From Pleodorina starrii (Eukaryota > Chlorophyta > Chlorophyceae > Chlamydomonadales > Volvocaceae), in NCBI GenBank assembly GCA_030267565.1, contig BRXU01000008.1, forward strand, positions 3,478,001 through 3,542,000: 64,000 nucleotides of DNA. The letters run 5' to 3'. This document shows, one piece after another, positions 1-12,300 of this stretch; the first letter of the stretch is position 1, and each line of letters begins with the position of its first letter. The notes beneath the pieces were generated by a model. It ran no database searches. It was not told the DNA's origin and saw nothing but the letters and a program-made list of their open reading frames with translations. The position numbers and the translations under genes were made by a program.

Positions 1-251
1 ATTGGCGACGCCACCGGCGCCGCCGGGCCCCCCGGGCAGTTGCGGGTGCGGGATCGAATGGTGGTGTTGCGGCGGTGTCGCAGAGCCGCCCGGGATGGAG
101 GCGTAGCCGCCTTGCGACGACGGCGGCGGCGGCAGCGCAGACCCCGGCGGATGGTACGGCGATTCCACCTGACCGTACTGCCCGTACCCGCCGTTCGGCG
201 ACCAGAATTGCTGCTGCTGCTGTTGCTGCAGCAGCTGCTGCTGGTGCGACG

Positions 252-282
<31 letters not shown>

Positions 283-3200
283 CGAGGGGGAGGTGTGCCC
301 CGGCGAGTACTGTCGGAGCAGCAGGGGGCTGCGCGGAGCGGAGCCGGGGCCGCTGTGGTTGCCCGTGGAAGCGGAAGCGGAGGCGGAGGCGGAGGTGGAG
401 GTGGAGGGGCTGTCGGCTCGCGGCCGCACCCCCGACTCGGCGATTGCCGACTGCAGGGCCGCCTTGACCGCGTTTGGCGTCTGAGAGCCGGACAGCACCG
501 CCGTTTCCAGCTGGACGAGCTTGGAGCGCAGGACCTCGATCTCGTCCAACACCTGCCGGGACGAGCAGGACGAGACGGGCGGGACGAGCAGGGCGGGAAG
601 GGCGGCGCGATTCCGGCACGAGTTAGCATTCAACGGCGCTCCACCGGCCTCCTTCCCCCCCCCAGCCCCACAGCCCCACATCCACTCCAGCTTTGCGAAT
701 CTCGCTGGAACCGTGACTTCGCCGGGAGACGTGGCGACCCTCTCCCCAATCGCCGGTAGCTGCCCAGCCGCAGCCGCAGCAAGCAGCCGCGCCCATTGTG
801 CCCGTTGAGCCCACGCCAGCCCCTCCCTCCCCTCCCCCCTCCCCTCCCTCTCCCCTCTCTCTGCTCCTCCTCCTGCTGACCCACCTCCCCGTGTTCCTGC
901 GACAGCAGCTGCCTGCCCGCCCTCAGTCGGTCGTTCTCTTTGGCCAGCCGACCGTTCTCCTCACTGAAGCGAGCCAGCAGGTTCTGAGGGGGGTTCCGCC
1001 AGGGGAGACGCGGGTTGTAAGGTGGTTAAGGGTTTTCGGCCTACTCTCAATGTCATCGACGTCTTCCGCCCCTCAGTCCCCGCCTCGTGCACATTCCTCC
1101 TCAAACGAACCTGCGTGTCCATGAGCCGCCGCATCAGGTCGTCATCGTAAGCAACGAGGCCGCCGCCGCCGCCGCCGACACCGCCGCCGGTGTGGCTGGC
1201 TCGGCGGCCCAGCATCGCAGCGACACCACCGGCTGCCGCCGCCGCCGCCGCCGTCTCCGACGACATTCGCAGAGGCTCCAGGTGCGTGACGGCGCCGGCG
1301 GAGGCCAGGGCGTTCCGTACACCTTCCGACGAGGCGGCGCCGACGCGCGGCGTCACGAGCCGCGACGGCAGGTGCGCCGACGGCGGCGGCAGAGGTCCCG
1401 CGGCGGCGGCGCCGCCGCCGCCGCCGTCGCGGGCGCTGTCGCGGCTACTGTCCCGGCTGCCGCCGGCGGCGTCGCCGCCGGCGAGTGGCGGCCAGGAGGG
1501 GTGGCCCAGCGGCGGCGACGCGACGTCGCCGCCGATGCTTATGCCGCCGGCCGAGTACGGCGGCCAGGCGGGCCGGGAGGCGTGCAGCGGCGTGCCCATG
1601 TCCGTCGTCGCGTGTCCGCCGCCTTGTCGTACTTGTTCCCGGAGGTACAGGTTCTCCTGCCGCAGCAGGTCGATCTCCCGCCGGAGGTTCGCGATCTGGG
1701 CCTCCTGTACGGCATACGGCAGTACGGCAAAGGAATAACCGGCGCGCGTGCGAGTTTCGACATACGTGGGCGGAGGGATGTATGGTCGTGACGCCGAGCC
1801 CCGCGTCCGCACCCCCGCGCCGGGATCACATTCGCGCCCAGGCCTCCCAAGCCGCTTGTACAACACATCGCCGCCACCAAGCGGCAGCACCCTCAGCTCG
1901 TCCCACTCGCCCGCCCGTCCTTCACCCGACACCCCGGCCGCCGCCTCGCCCGCTCTGGACGCGGTCTTACGGCGCCGCCTCGACGCCCACGCGACGCGAC
2001 GCGACGCGATGCGACGCGACTCGCAGCGACGCGACTCGCAGCGACTCGGCGCGACTCGCCGCGACGCAACGCGGCGCGGCGCCCACCACTGCCTCCCCCC
2101 TCACTCGCCTTTGGGTCGTACTGCACGGTGGGTCTGTTCTGTATGTTTTTTGCGCGCGTGGCGTACGACAGTGTGGATAGCGTCTCCTCCACTGCCGTAC
2201 TTGCGGGGCTGCAGCAGGCGATCATGAGCGCCAATGCATTGCCGCCCAATGAGTCCATCAACAGCTTAGTCAGCTTGGAGTCCCTACAGGGAGGGGCGGG
2301 GAGGGGCGGGGGGAGAGGTGTGTATGTGTATGTGTATTGGGGTGATGCGGATGTGGATGTGGAGTTGTGGATGACCCACACCCCTGACATGCGCACATGC
2401 CCCCGTTTTCGCCCTCCGCCGTACCAAGCCGTGCCGTGCCGTACTGTGTCGTACCTGTACGGTATATGTGCGCTGGTTCCGCTGCTGTCCCGCTCCGCCA
2501 GTGCCGCAATCACCTTGCCCAGCACAAACAGGCTCTTGTTGATGTTGGCGGTCTCCTTGAGCATCACACCCTCGGATTTGGTGTCCTGGGGAGGAGGCAA
2601 CACCAGACAGCAGCCAGCAGCCTCGGGGCCAGCAGCGGGTGAAGGGTGTGCGCGTGCGTGTGTGTGTTTGCGCGCGTGTGTGTGTGTGGGGGGGGGGGTA
2701 CATAGATGACAGCCGGCTAGATGCTAAATGCTGGCTGGTAAACGTTGACGAACCACCAGAAAAAGGTGGAAAATAACAATAAAAATAAGTAAAAAGTGAA
2801 AATAAAAAATAAAATAAAAAATAATAATAAAACAAGAATCGCGGTACAGATCCAGGTCAACCTCGCCCCCGCCCCGCCCCGCCCCCCGTCCCCGGCCCCA
2901 AGACTCTTAACCCCCCCACCACCACCGCCGCCACCCCCACACACCTTGAGCCGTTCGCTTCCCGCCAAGTCCACGAACGAGATCTTGCCCAGGCGCGGTG
3001 TGCCGAAATCCGCCGCCGACGGGTCGAGCGGCGTGGCGTGCACACACATGGTCATGATGGAGTGGGAGCGGGAGGACTCGATGTTGAGTTCGTGGCTGCC
3101 CACGTGGCGGTGCTTCATGCCCGTGCGGATGACCTGGGAGGGGGGAGGAGGGGGGCCGGGGGGCCGGGGGGAAGAGGAGGGGGTAATGGGGGGTTGGGTG

Positions 3201-6200
3201 GATTAAGGAGTGTAACATGTCCAAAGAAGGCAATCTGAGGGTTGGGGAGTAAAGCAAAGAGGAACCCGCAGCGGAGCGGAGGCGACGCAAGGGGGCAAAC
3301 GCGGATCAGTACTTTGAGGAGTGTTGCGGCCGGAACGCGGGCGCGCGAGCGTTGGGTGGCGAACGAGATATGAGTTTTGGGAAACCCGCTGGACAACCGC
3401 TGTGACACGAATGCCCTGCGCAACGCCACACCCACCCACCCACGCACCCACCCACCCCCCACCCACCACCCCATCGCACCTCCATCATTGTGTCGATCCT
3501 GCTGCAGCTGACCTGCTTCAGTCCCGGTACGAAGAAACCCAACGCGGCGTCCCACTTGACCGGCAGGTTCTTGGCCTGGGGAGCGGGGGGAGGGGGGCGG
3601 GGCAGCGGCGGGGAGAGGGAGGGGGAAGATAAGGATCACAGCAAATAGAGGGGAAGCGAAGCGAAGTGGCGACCCCACCCACCCGCCCTCCCGCCCTCCT
3701 GCTCCCCTGCCACCCCCCCCTCCCCCTCAGTTCCTCCGCTGCAGCATCATCCTCATCCTCATCCTCATGTTGTTCATCACCCCTGCTCTCAACCCACTGC
3801 CCTACCCTCGCCTCTCCCCCCATCCCCCCCTCGTTGCCTACGTCCCTCAGATTGCGGTCCGAATCTTCTCCACTACCCCTCCTGCCCCTCATCCCCGCCC
3901 TCCCCCTTCCCCCTCGCCCCTCGCCTCGCCTTGAGGTTCAGCAGGTCGAATATGCCCTCGTTGTAGATCTCCAGATAGGATGCCGCCACCGAGAACTTGG
4001 CCTCCGCCTTCCTCGCCTCCATGGCCCCAAACAGGTGCTGTATGGAGCGGGTGATGATGCCGTCATCGTGCGAGTCACCCGAGTAGGAGTCGCTGCCGAT
4101 GACCTCCTCCCGACCCGACATGGTGTAGGTCTTGCCGGAGCCTTGGGGGGGAGAGGGGGGAGAAGAGGTGACGGAGGAGGGGGGGAGGGTGAGGTGAGGG
4201 AGTGTAATGCAAGAACGAAACAGGGAATTCTGCGGACGTTGTAGCCCGAAGCGCGGCCCGAAGACGGATGGGGGGAGGGGGAGGGAGTGGATGGGGGTTG
4301 GGGGAGTGTTTGGGGATAGGGCGTTGTTGGTGGGGTGTGGGGTATGCAGGGGCGGGTGGGTGGGTGGGTCGTGGGTGGGAGGGAACTACCGTATGGGGTT
4401 GGGGAGGGCTGTGAGGGTGACGACTGACGAGCGCAGCCGCGCGGCTTCAGACTGCGCCTGCTTGCTTTGCTTGTTCTCGGACTCTTCTCCCCTATCTCGC
4501 CCGAACCTTCCCTCATCGCTGCAGTACTGGCTCCCCCCCCCCCGGCCCGCCCACACCTGGACCCTCCTAGCGGCTTGATAAGCTTGATAAGACGGCTAGG
4601 TTCTAGCCGCACCCAAACACCCGCCGCATCAGACCATCTCCCCCGCCACCCGCCACTCCCCCCACCCGCACCCGCCCCACCGCCCCCACTTCCCCCACCC
4701 GGACCCGCCACACATCCGCCGCCGCCGCCACCCCCCGCTCACCCCCCACCTGCCCCCGCCCCCGCACCCCCGCCCCCGCACCCGCCCCCGCCGCCGCCGC
4801 CGCCCTCACCCGTCTGTCCGTACGCAAACACCGTCACGTTGTACCCCGCCAGTGCCGCATCCAGCAGCTGGGGCACCCCGCACAGGTGCAGCACGTCCGC
4901 CTGGCCCACCTCGGGACCCAGGCAGGCGTGGAAGGCAAAGTCGCGCTGCATGGAGGTGCCCGCGGGGCCGGGGACAACCACCTGGGAAGGAGGGGAGGAG
5001 GGGTGGCGGGGGGTTATCCACGTATAGGCCGGAGCCCCGGGGGGGGGGGCGGAGTGAGGGAGTGAGGGAGCGCGGGAGTGAGGGAGTGAGGGAGCGCGGG
5101 AGTGAGGGAGTGCGGGATCAGGACCGGGGTCGGGGTCAGGATGAGGATCGGGATATCACATCCCGATCCTCATCTGGGCTGGCCTGGGCCCAGCGAAGGC
5201 CAACCCCCCCTGGGCGACACGCGGCGCAGCGGAGCCCCCCCCCCCTGGCGCCCCGATGTCGGGCCCAGGCTGCAGCCAGCCGACCGCACTACGGGGCCGC
5301 CAGGCCTTCACACACCCCCGGGAGCCGCCCAGCGCCAGCGGCCAGCGACCAGCCAGCGAGACAGTGCCGCCAAGGACCCGTGGGCCACCAACCAGACTCA
5401 GGGCCACCACCCAGACTGAGGGCCACCACCCAGCGGCGCCGGCCGGGCGGTCGGCCGGTCGGCCAGGCGGCCTGTTCTGGACGCGGGAGCGGTCCGAGGG
5501 GCGCCAAACCCTAGACCCTCCTCCTCCCCCGCAGTATGTGCACTACTTCCACGTCCACATCCCAGGAGGCCTGCCGTCCGGCTCCCTGCCTGTCTGTCCT
5601 GTCTGTCCGGTCTGTCTGCCGGTTCTGGCTGTCCGTTGCAAGAGCCGCCAGCCAAACAGCTCTGGGGGTTGCCGGGGACTGGCGGCCTGTTGGTCTGTTG
5701 GCCAATCCGCCAAACCGCCAGCCCAGACTCCTCCCGCCTCCAGCCCCCTCCAGTCAGCCAGCCAGTCAGTCAGCTTGCCGCTGCGAAGTCCGGGCTGCTC
5801 CGCTCTTAACCCCGCCCGCCCGCCCGCCAGTGAGCCAACTGCCCCGGGGGCCAGGCCAACTGGCGAGCTGGCCCCCGGAGGAGCGAATCGCCGCCGCACC
5901 GCACCTCCCGGCGTGCAGCGGTGCAGGGGCGGGGCGGGGCGGCAGGGGCCCCTGCCGGGTGCCGGGACAGTCGCCGCAGCACCTCCCTGGAGGGATGAGG
6001 TGAACTGGGGTGAGGTGGGGTGGCTGCCCCTGCAGCCAACGGCCTCCGGGAGCTGCTGCTACTACTGCTGCTGCGGGGGGGGGAGGGGGAAGACGCGCCC
6101 GGGCCGCCTCGGGAGGCCCCACCTGGGCAACAGCAAACTGCCGCAGCAAACTGCGTGCGCTCCGTCTCAACAGAGGGCAGGACCCCCGCGTCTGCACCGG

Positions 6201-7979
6201 CGCTGCGCTGCGCTGCTGCACCCTGCTGCGGGAGCCTTTCCGTCGCCGCTCCGCGACACACGGCTGCTGCACCACGCGCCCCGCCATGGCACTCCCGGCA
6301 CGAGGGCCGCTGCTGGTCGTGCTGCCGGGACGCCCCGAGCTCAGCGACGCTCCAGGCCGGGGCAGTCCGGACCCCCGCTCAGCCGCCAATCCTCCCCACC
6401 GCCGAACCGCGCCGCCAGCCAGCCAGCCAGCAAGCCAGCCAGCCAGCGCCCGCCCGTGATGTGGCTCCAGCCAGCCCGTCGTTCCGTGATGTGATGATGA
6501 CCGGCAGCTCGTAACACTGCTACTCAGCCGCACGGACACCCAGCCACACTGACTCTCCGGCGTCCTCAGCGCACTTTCCACAGTGCGGCCGCGCTCCCAG
6601 CCGTGCCGCTCTCCCAGGAATACCACGGCCCCCCGCCGTACCCAGCTCTAACCGTGTCGTGCCGCCTCCGCGCCGCCTCTGCTCCCCGGACCTCCATCGC
6701 CCTCAGCCCCGGATCGGCGGCAACCCGCCCGCCGCCCAAGCGCCGCAAAAGGGCCGCCAACCAATCACCTAGACAGCCGCTCCGTCCCGTCCCGCTTCGC
6801 ACCCGCCCCGCCCCGCTCCGCCCTGATCCGCAATGACCCGCCCCGCCCCTCCCCTCCCCGCCCCGCCCCTCTCCTCTTACACGGTGCTGCGCATCGCTCA
6901 CCTTGATGGTGGTGTTGCTGCTGACCTGCACCACCGTTGTGCCGCCCTTGTCCGTCTCGTGCGGGAACAGCGGCCGCACGCGGACAGCCACCTTGATGTT
7001 ATCCGCCTCAGACAACTGCGGAAGACGGCGCCAGAGAAGATGGGCAGGGGGGCGGCGAGGTAAGGGGCGGCGAGGTAAGGGGCGACGAGGTAAGGGGGGC
7101 GAGGTAAGGGGCGGCGAGGTAAGGGGCGGCGAGGGCGAGGTAAGGGGCGGCGAGGCAAGGGGGCCGAGGTAAGGGGGCCAGCGATATCGGGGCCCAGCCG
7201 GCGGCCTGTGCGCGGGGCTGGGAACGCGGCGCGGGGGTAAAAGCCATCCCCGCTGCTGGAACATGTCGCATGATCCGGCAGCCGCCCGCGCCACCGCTTG
7301 CTGTGCTCCCTGCAGCGCACCGTGCAGGGCCCAGCCCTGCTCCCAGCGGGGCCGGTGGCATCTGCGACTGGGCAGTCGCTCTCGCTCCCGCTCCGCCTGT
7401 GCTGCAGCGTGCGTGCGTGCTTGGTAGCACCCAAACCCGGGACCGCCGCTGATCCGGGCGACCCGAATGACGCCAGGCGCAGGCGGCTAGGTGCGTTGTA
7501 CATGTGTGCAATGCGGCCAAGTGGCTGCGGACCTGCGCTGGCATGTGTGTGTATTGGCATGGTCCCTCCCTCGAGCTGGCTGTGTAGCGCTGTAGCCAGT
7601 TACCCACCGATTCCCCAGCTATAGCCCACCAGCACGGCTTCATTCCGCCGGCATAAGGTTCTTTTGCCGCGGGAATACGGTTGTTAAGGGCAGCTGTCCG
7701 CTTCTTGCTTACGTTGGTGGCCTGCACCGGGGCGCCTCCGAGGGTTGACGTGGCGGTGCCCATGCGGCCAGAAGCCGCCAGCGGCGACGGCATTTGGGGA
7801 CGTGGATTTGTAGACCCCGGGCGTCCGCGGTTCATAGGCGTCTGGATGATGCCCGTGCCCGTGAAGGGGCCATCGGCCGGGAGAGGGCGTAGGCCGTCGA
7901 GGGGGGTGAGAGCGCTGCCGCGGGAGTTTGGCGTCGGCGCAAACCCCGCGGCCAAGCCGCTCACAGGAGGCGCGAACAT
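1..7979 (-). CDS. Kinesin motor protein, KIF12/kinesin-16-like; 3' end beyond window
   Basis: Microtubule-dependent ATPase motor. Eleven exons on the minus strand join in phase: 7979-7713, 7015-6881, 4981-4810, 4141-3930, 3575-3480, 3133-2945, 2585-2455, 2283-2109, 1704-1111, 983-885, 552-1 (about 874 residues, open at the edge). Start 7979 is chosen because an in-frame TGA lies about 30 bases upstream. The motor covers about residues 94-451: P-loop GQTGSGKT (189-196, split by an intron), switch I SSRSH (314-318), switch II DLAGSE (349-354), and DSKLT then YATRAKNI near the motor end. A coiled-coil-like heptad stretch follows (EAQIANLRREIDLLRQEN), then a Ser/Gly/Pro-rich region, a second short coil and a poly-Gln/Pro tail. 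The LPVKW and CGVPQLLDAAL segments recall KIF12, so kinesin-16 is my best guess; the motor identity itself is near certain. Introns 4 and 8 appear to use GC donors. Confidence 0.93.
1705..2108 (-). other. Kinesin intron 8, GC-AG type, with GACGC-rich repeat
   Basis: Exon 8 must end after AAG at 2109 to keep the conserved junction DPK-EAQIANLRREI in frame, which makes the intron start GCGAGT. The nearest GT donor (GTGAGG, five bases further) would break the frame at the CAG acceptor at 1705. The intron holds an imperfect GACGC/GACTCGC repeat at about 1975-2085. Confidence 0.75.
2650..2836. repeat. GT microsatellite and adjacent A-rich tract in kinesin intron 6
   Basis: Intron 6 (2586-2944) carries a GT/GCGT run with a terminal G tract at about 2650-2698, followed by about 80 bases at 2755-2836 made almost only of A with scattered T, G and C (AAATAAAAT-type). 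This A-richness contrasts sharply with the surrounding GC-rich DNA. It could be the tail of an inserted retroelement, but no element body is recognisable. Confidence 0.7.
3576..3929 (-). other. Kinesin intron 4, apparent GC-AG type
   Basis: Exon 4 reads to NLK at 3930 and exon 5 resumes with AKNLPVKWD at 3575 after CCCCAG. No GT occurs near the exon 4 end; the only donor that keeps the phase is AAG followed by GCGAGG. The next GT on the coding strand lies tens of bases further and would add a Gly/Arg-rich insert. Confidence 0.7.
5052..5116. repeat. G-rich short tandem repeat (GAGTGAGGGAGCGCGG type)
   Basis: Alternating blocks of GAGTGAGGGA and GCGCGGGA repeat several times within kinesin intron 2, immediately left of the hairpin at 5140. 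Confidence 0.75.
5140..5174. repeat. Perfect 14-bp inverted repeat with 7-nt loop
   Basis: GATGAGGATCGGGA at 5140-5153 is followed by the loop TATCACA and its exact reverse complement TCCCGATCCTCATC at 5161-5174, inside kinesin intron 2. A pre-mRNA hairpin is possible on either strand. Confidence 0.9.
7016..7712 (-). other. Kinesin intron 1 with GAGGTAAGGGGCGGC tandem repeat
   Basis: The intron between the N-terminal extension and the motor contains, at about 7055-7192, some eight to ten imperfect copies of a unit around GAGGTAAGGGGCGGC (12 to 16 bases), close to the 3' splice site on the coding strand. On the sense strand this is a CCTTACCTCGCC-type pyrimidine-rich repeat that could act as an extended polypyrimidine tract. 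Confidence 0.8.
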
Positions 7980-9210
7980 GGCCTGCGGGATCCAAGCGCG
8001 GCAGGCAGCTCAAGCGACGGGCGTCTCCCCAGAGAGGATTCGGAGACAGGTGCCATGCCCATGCTGCCTTTGATCAAGTGAGACCCAGTCGGACATCTTC
8101 GCTGCTTCGTGTGCTGGAGTGTTCCAAGGTTGCCAGCGCTGAAGGCACAAGGCTTGGTTGCTCACGAGCAGTCACAACTTCTTATACCGTAATGACCAGC
8201 GCGATGAAGCTGAAACACGCATCTAACGTAAGGACTCCAGCTTACCTAAATCAAGTTATAAATATACTGTCCGGCCTCAGCTTTAATAGTCCGGTCGTAG
8301 AGTTTTGGAAGGTGGGCGTCATCTTAGTGCCATCGGCAATAGCGCAATGCTTGCATTTTGTAAGTCTTATAGCCACATGATCTGGAACAGTGGTGTCGAA
8401 AGGCCGCAACCTAACAGTCGTCACAAGAAAGTCGTCGCCTTCCAGCGCGTGAAATGCTTTAATGGAAGCAAAGGCTGGGGTTGCATAAAAATTTAATTAT
8501 TCAGCAGAAAGTGGTCGCTTGCGGGCAAGAATGAGGTTGACATAACGCGTACGGAAACTAAAAATCCTTGCTTTTCCTTATGTTACATCCATATGGGTTA
8601 GAGCAAGAGATCGCTTATGGTTCGTCACGCACCTCAGCGGCACTTTCTCAAAGGTCGGATGGTGACTCAGTCACGAACTAACCGGGAGTGGCGCTTTCCT
8701 AGCTGCTAGCTCCCTGCTTCCTCGTATCGTACGAGTCATATGGGCATGCATTCCTAAGGTTATGACATCAGTATGAAACGCGGCAAGCTTACTCAGAAGT
8801 TGCGCTACCGGAAAGCGGTAACTGCATGCCCTACCTCGCGGGGACCAGCGGTAACCTGCCGAGGTGACCCCAAATGTTGTACACGCCCTTGACGGCCCGA
8901 GCAGGCCATTGGAAAGGAAGCGCTCAACAACAGATGCGCAGGCTGGGCATCAGTTCAAGCAGAAGCGTTCGCGAATGTCACGACTGCTGGCGCTGCTGGC
9001 TTGGATGGTGTCTTGATTGCCGCCGGACTTGCTCCGCGCAGGTCCGGACCCTGATGAAGGCGATTACCTGACGAATCGACGAAGCCCAGCATTAGAACCA
9101 GCCCAGCCATCAGTTCCTGGGCGGCTGTGCAACCCATATTATGTATGTATATAATGTGCGCTTTACGAACCTCTACGAACTCCTACTAGCTAGCTTACCA
9201 GGGGCGGCGG

Positions 9211-9238
9211 AAGGTCACATACGTATTTATGTGACCTT
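9211..9238. repeat. Perfect 11-bp inverted repeat, 6-nt loop
   Basis: AAGGTCACATA at 9211-9221 and TATGTGACCTT at 9228-9238 are exact reverse complements. The arm resembles a nuclear-receptor-like AGGTCA half site, but that is probably coincidence in a plant-lineage genome. Confidence 0.9.
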
Positions 9239-9332
9239 CAAACCTTACTTGCTTATTACCACCTCTATCAGCGACGCGCACAGCCTCTTGCGGAAAGGCA
9301 AAACCATATTTTGGTGCGGTCGTTTGGGTAGG

Positions 9333-9377
9333 TCTATCTGGGTGCAAATTGACGCGCTCGTCGGTCACCCAGATAGA
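9333..9377. repeat. Perfect 12-bp inverted repeat, 21-nt spacer
   Basis: TCTATCTGGGTG at 9333-9344 pairs with CACCCAGATAGA at 9366-9377. It lies 95 bases from the inverted repeat at 9211, so the pair may be remnants of a small non-autonomous transposon. No target-site duplication was established. Confidence 0.88.
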
Positions 9378-12300
9378 TAGAGTTTACCTTCATGAAGCTA
9401 TCGCACTATGTAGCTGATATCCAGCTCCTCTGTAATTAATTAAAAAAGAATCTCAGATAGATAGATGGCGTTCGTTCCTCCTACCTGTTCACGCACGCCG
9501 GCTGCCCTCTGTTACTTTGATGGGCGACGACCCAATATATATACATGAGGGCGGCGCGGTGATGAACTTGTTATTACAGTGGGCTCCAAACTCCGGCGGC
9601 GGGAGGGTACGTACGTAGCGCCAGAAGGCCAACCACGCAGCCGGCTGTCCGTGCACTGCAGCATAGGGCTTAGTGTGTCACAAACCTGCTGTTCGATGCA
9701 GATGCAGATGAGAGATATATAACCACGCACGCACGCACGCGGAGCACGCACATGCGACCGAACACATGTCACACGTATGTGGTACGTATCTAACAAGGTA
9801 GGGGCACACACAGCATGTACAATTCTTCCACAATGCAACACTACCATACTCGCGGGCAGCAGTATGTATGGCACGCAACGAATCGAATGCACGCAAGCAA
9901 CACTCGCTCGCGGTTTGGCACATTGCAGCACTCACGCACACGCACTAAGGGATGGGTCCGAACAACGAATGGTGCGGGGCAACAGGTACATACGTACGTG
10001 TGCTTCGACTTATAAGCGGGTGCGCCTGTGGCTTATGACCCGCCTTTTGGCCAGTCAAGAAAGACTTCGAGCTCCCTTGCAAGGGTCGGGCTGCTGTCTA
10101 GGGGCTGCTGCTGCTGCTGCATGCATGTCGTCGTTGGTGGCAGATGGCTAACATCGACAAGCAAACGGATAGATGGGTGCCGAATAAACGTTTATTTGGT
10201 AGCTAATTCACTCTGATGACGGAGCAATTTCTATCTAGCGCACCTTTCATTATTCTACTTGTCGCGCTGCGGTCCCCTGCCCCAGGCGGCGGGGAACTCC
10301 CCATATATGCCATCTTCCTTACTTGGTAGAGAAGCACGCACTGTACAACTCTCATGCGCAATTACTGTAAACGAACCGAAGGAACCTGCTGCCCACTGGC
10401 AGCAGCGAGGGGAACCCTGCTAGCGAGTTTGCCGGTGTCACTCATCCTCATCATCATCAGCAGCAGCAAACGACGTCAGCCGAGTGAGGACCCTGCTGCC
10501 TGTTTAGGTAGATTGGCGGGTCAGGGCACGTAGGGAGGGTAGGGTAGGGAGGAATGAAACACACGCGACGGCGAGTGCGTCGCCCCATACACGAGTGAGG
10601 CATAGAAGTCAACCCCAAGCCTCTCGCTTGTCCGTCATACATGCGTGCTATGGTTGTATAATAAAGACAGTGAACAAAATAAACATGAAGCTCGCTCGTC
10701 CGTCCGTACATACGGCCGTACGTACGTACTACATATATACATACCGACATGTCTGCCTGGCACTCATACTTATTAGCACTGTGGAATGAGATAGGCGCAC
10801 TGCACGCTGCATGTGTGTGTGTGTGCCTTGCCCGCCGGTGTGACAATTTTTTGGGAAAACTTTTTAGGATTTTTGTGGGAATTGTTTGGGAAATTTGAAG
10901 TTCGATGATGGTTGGGGTCACGCACGGTGGATGAATCTAGTTGTGACAACGGTAGGTGCAGCGGGCCAAATAATACATACCTCATCACACATACCTGCAT
11001 GGTCGTCCACGAACGTCCCGCCGAACAAAAACCATTTCTGGCATTGACGAACGAATGACATGAAATAAAGTAAGCTTCCGTAGCGTCTAGCGACGATCAG
11101 AAGTAGTGGAAGTTGGTTGGTCGTACAGGTGCAGTGGTGCCAGCAGCGTGACCTTGCAGCTGCCCGCGCGTTCCTCAGCGGCGGCCGAGGCAGGCCCAAA
11201 TTCTACCGATATCGGCCGTTAGTTACAAGTTGTTACAAGTTCGGCATGAAAGCGGCGACGTTCGTGAAAGATTTCAACGAATGAACCAGGTAGATGCAAC
11301 AACTGCGATCGACGGGCCCATCGTCCGTGCGTCGAACGAACCAACTGCTGACGTGTCCGTGCTGCCTCGCTCGCAGGCCTTTGCAAATAAAATGGTGGTG
11401 GCATTATTTGGGACTGAGCCCGCCCTAATGTAAGGAGCTAGAATAACGGGCGGCTTGCCTGCTTGGCTGCGTGCTGGTGCCGACGGCGGTAGACGCGGGG
11501 CCCTGCGGGGCCTGCTGGTTAATGGCAAATTTATTAATGCGGTACGTAGTTCGTTGCTCATGCATGGATGGATATATAGGTTGCAAAGAGCCGCGCGCAA
11601 AATACCGGAACTTCAATGTGTCATAAATACTTGCCAGAAGAATACGTCATTTCTTGGCCTGCCTTAAGGCTGTGTGCGGGCATGATGTATGGACCCGTAT
11701 GGACGGCGCTGCATGTGGGTCGCGTAGCTGAGATAGACCTGCCATCCATTGATTATCATGAGCTAGGTAGACAGACGCGTCGTCTACCGTGTGCGTGGTC
11801 GGTCCTGAGTGGCTTACGTACCCGTGCGTGCATTGTTGATTTGGGGCTCTGTGGCTCTCGCTTGCGGACTGTACGTATGACTTAACGTTTTGACGTCAAG
11901 AGGTCGTACGTCGATCAACCCGTTGATGTAATAATAATAATATTACGCCGGGCAAAACCCTGGCGTGGTTTATGGGGGCGGGTGCGATGAGGCTCGACTA
12001 GGAGCCTATACGCCGCCACCACCAGGGGAGCTCGCTCCACAGAACAGCCTTACCCTACCCCTTGACGATTAGACGTGTAGCATGTGGGTCCCTCGAGGGA
12101 ACGTCGCCGTAGGACTATGTTGTTCAGGTACTTGATTGCGAGATCATGTAGGTGCGCGCAGACCCGTTGATGTTCCTTGCCGGGGAGTATTATGACATTT
12201 ATGAGCAAGTAAGGACAGACGCGCGCGTCCTTGATCTAGCCTTTTTGATTTTTGGGGTGCCGTGCGGCCGTGCATCCGTCCGGCTGCATCTGTCTATCCA

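Larger units (their letters stand above)
4982..6880 (-). other. Kinesin intron 2, long (1.9 kb)
   Basis: The largest intron of the gene interrupts the motor between IKVSDAQHR and VVVPGPAG. It is GC-rich and includes a 412-codon open frame at 5256-6494 on the opposite strand, which has no recognisable domain and is treated as chance. It also holds GAGTGAGGG-type repeats (5052-5116) and a perfect hairpin (5140-5174), listed separately. Confidence 0.8.

Noticed and set aside
2101..2109. GT donor (GTGAGG) for kinesin intron 8
   Set aside because: It would leave the exon one base out of phase with the acceptor at 1705 and destroy the conserved DPK-EAQIA junction.
5256..6494. 412-codon plus-strand ORF inside kinesin intron 2
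   Set aside because: Pro/Ala/Arg-rich composition typical of non-coding GC-rich frames, several overlapping frames of similar length, and no recognisable domain.
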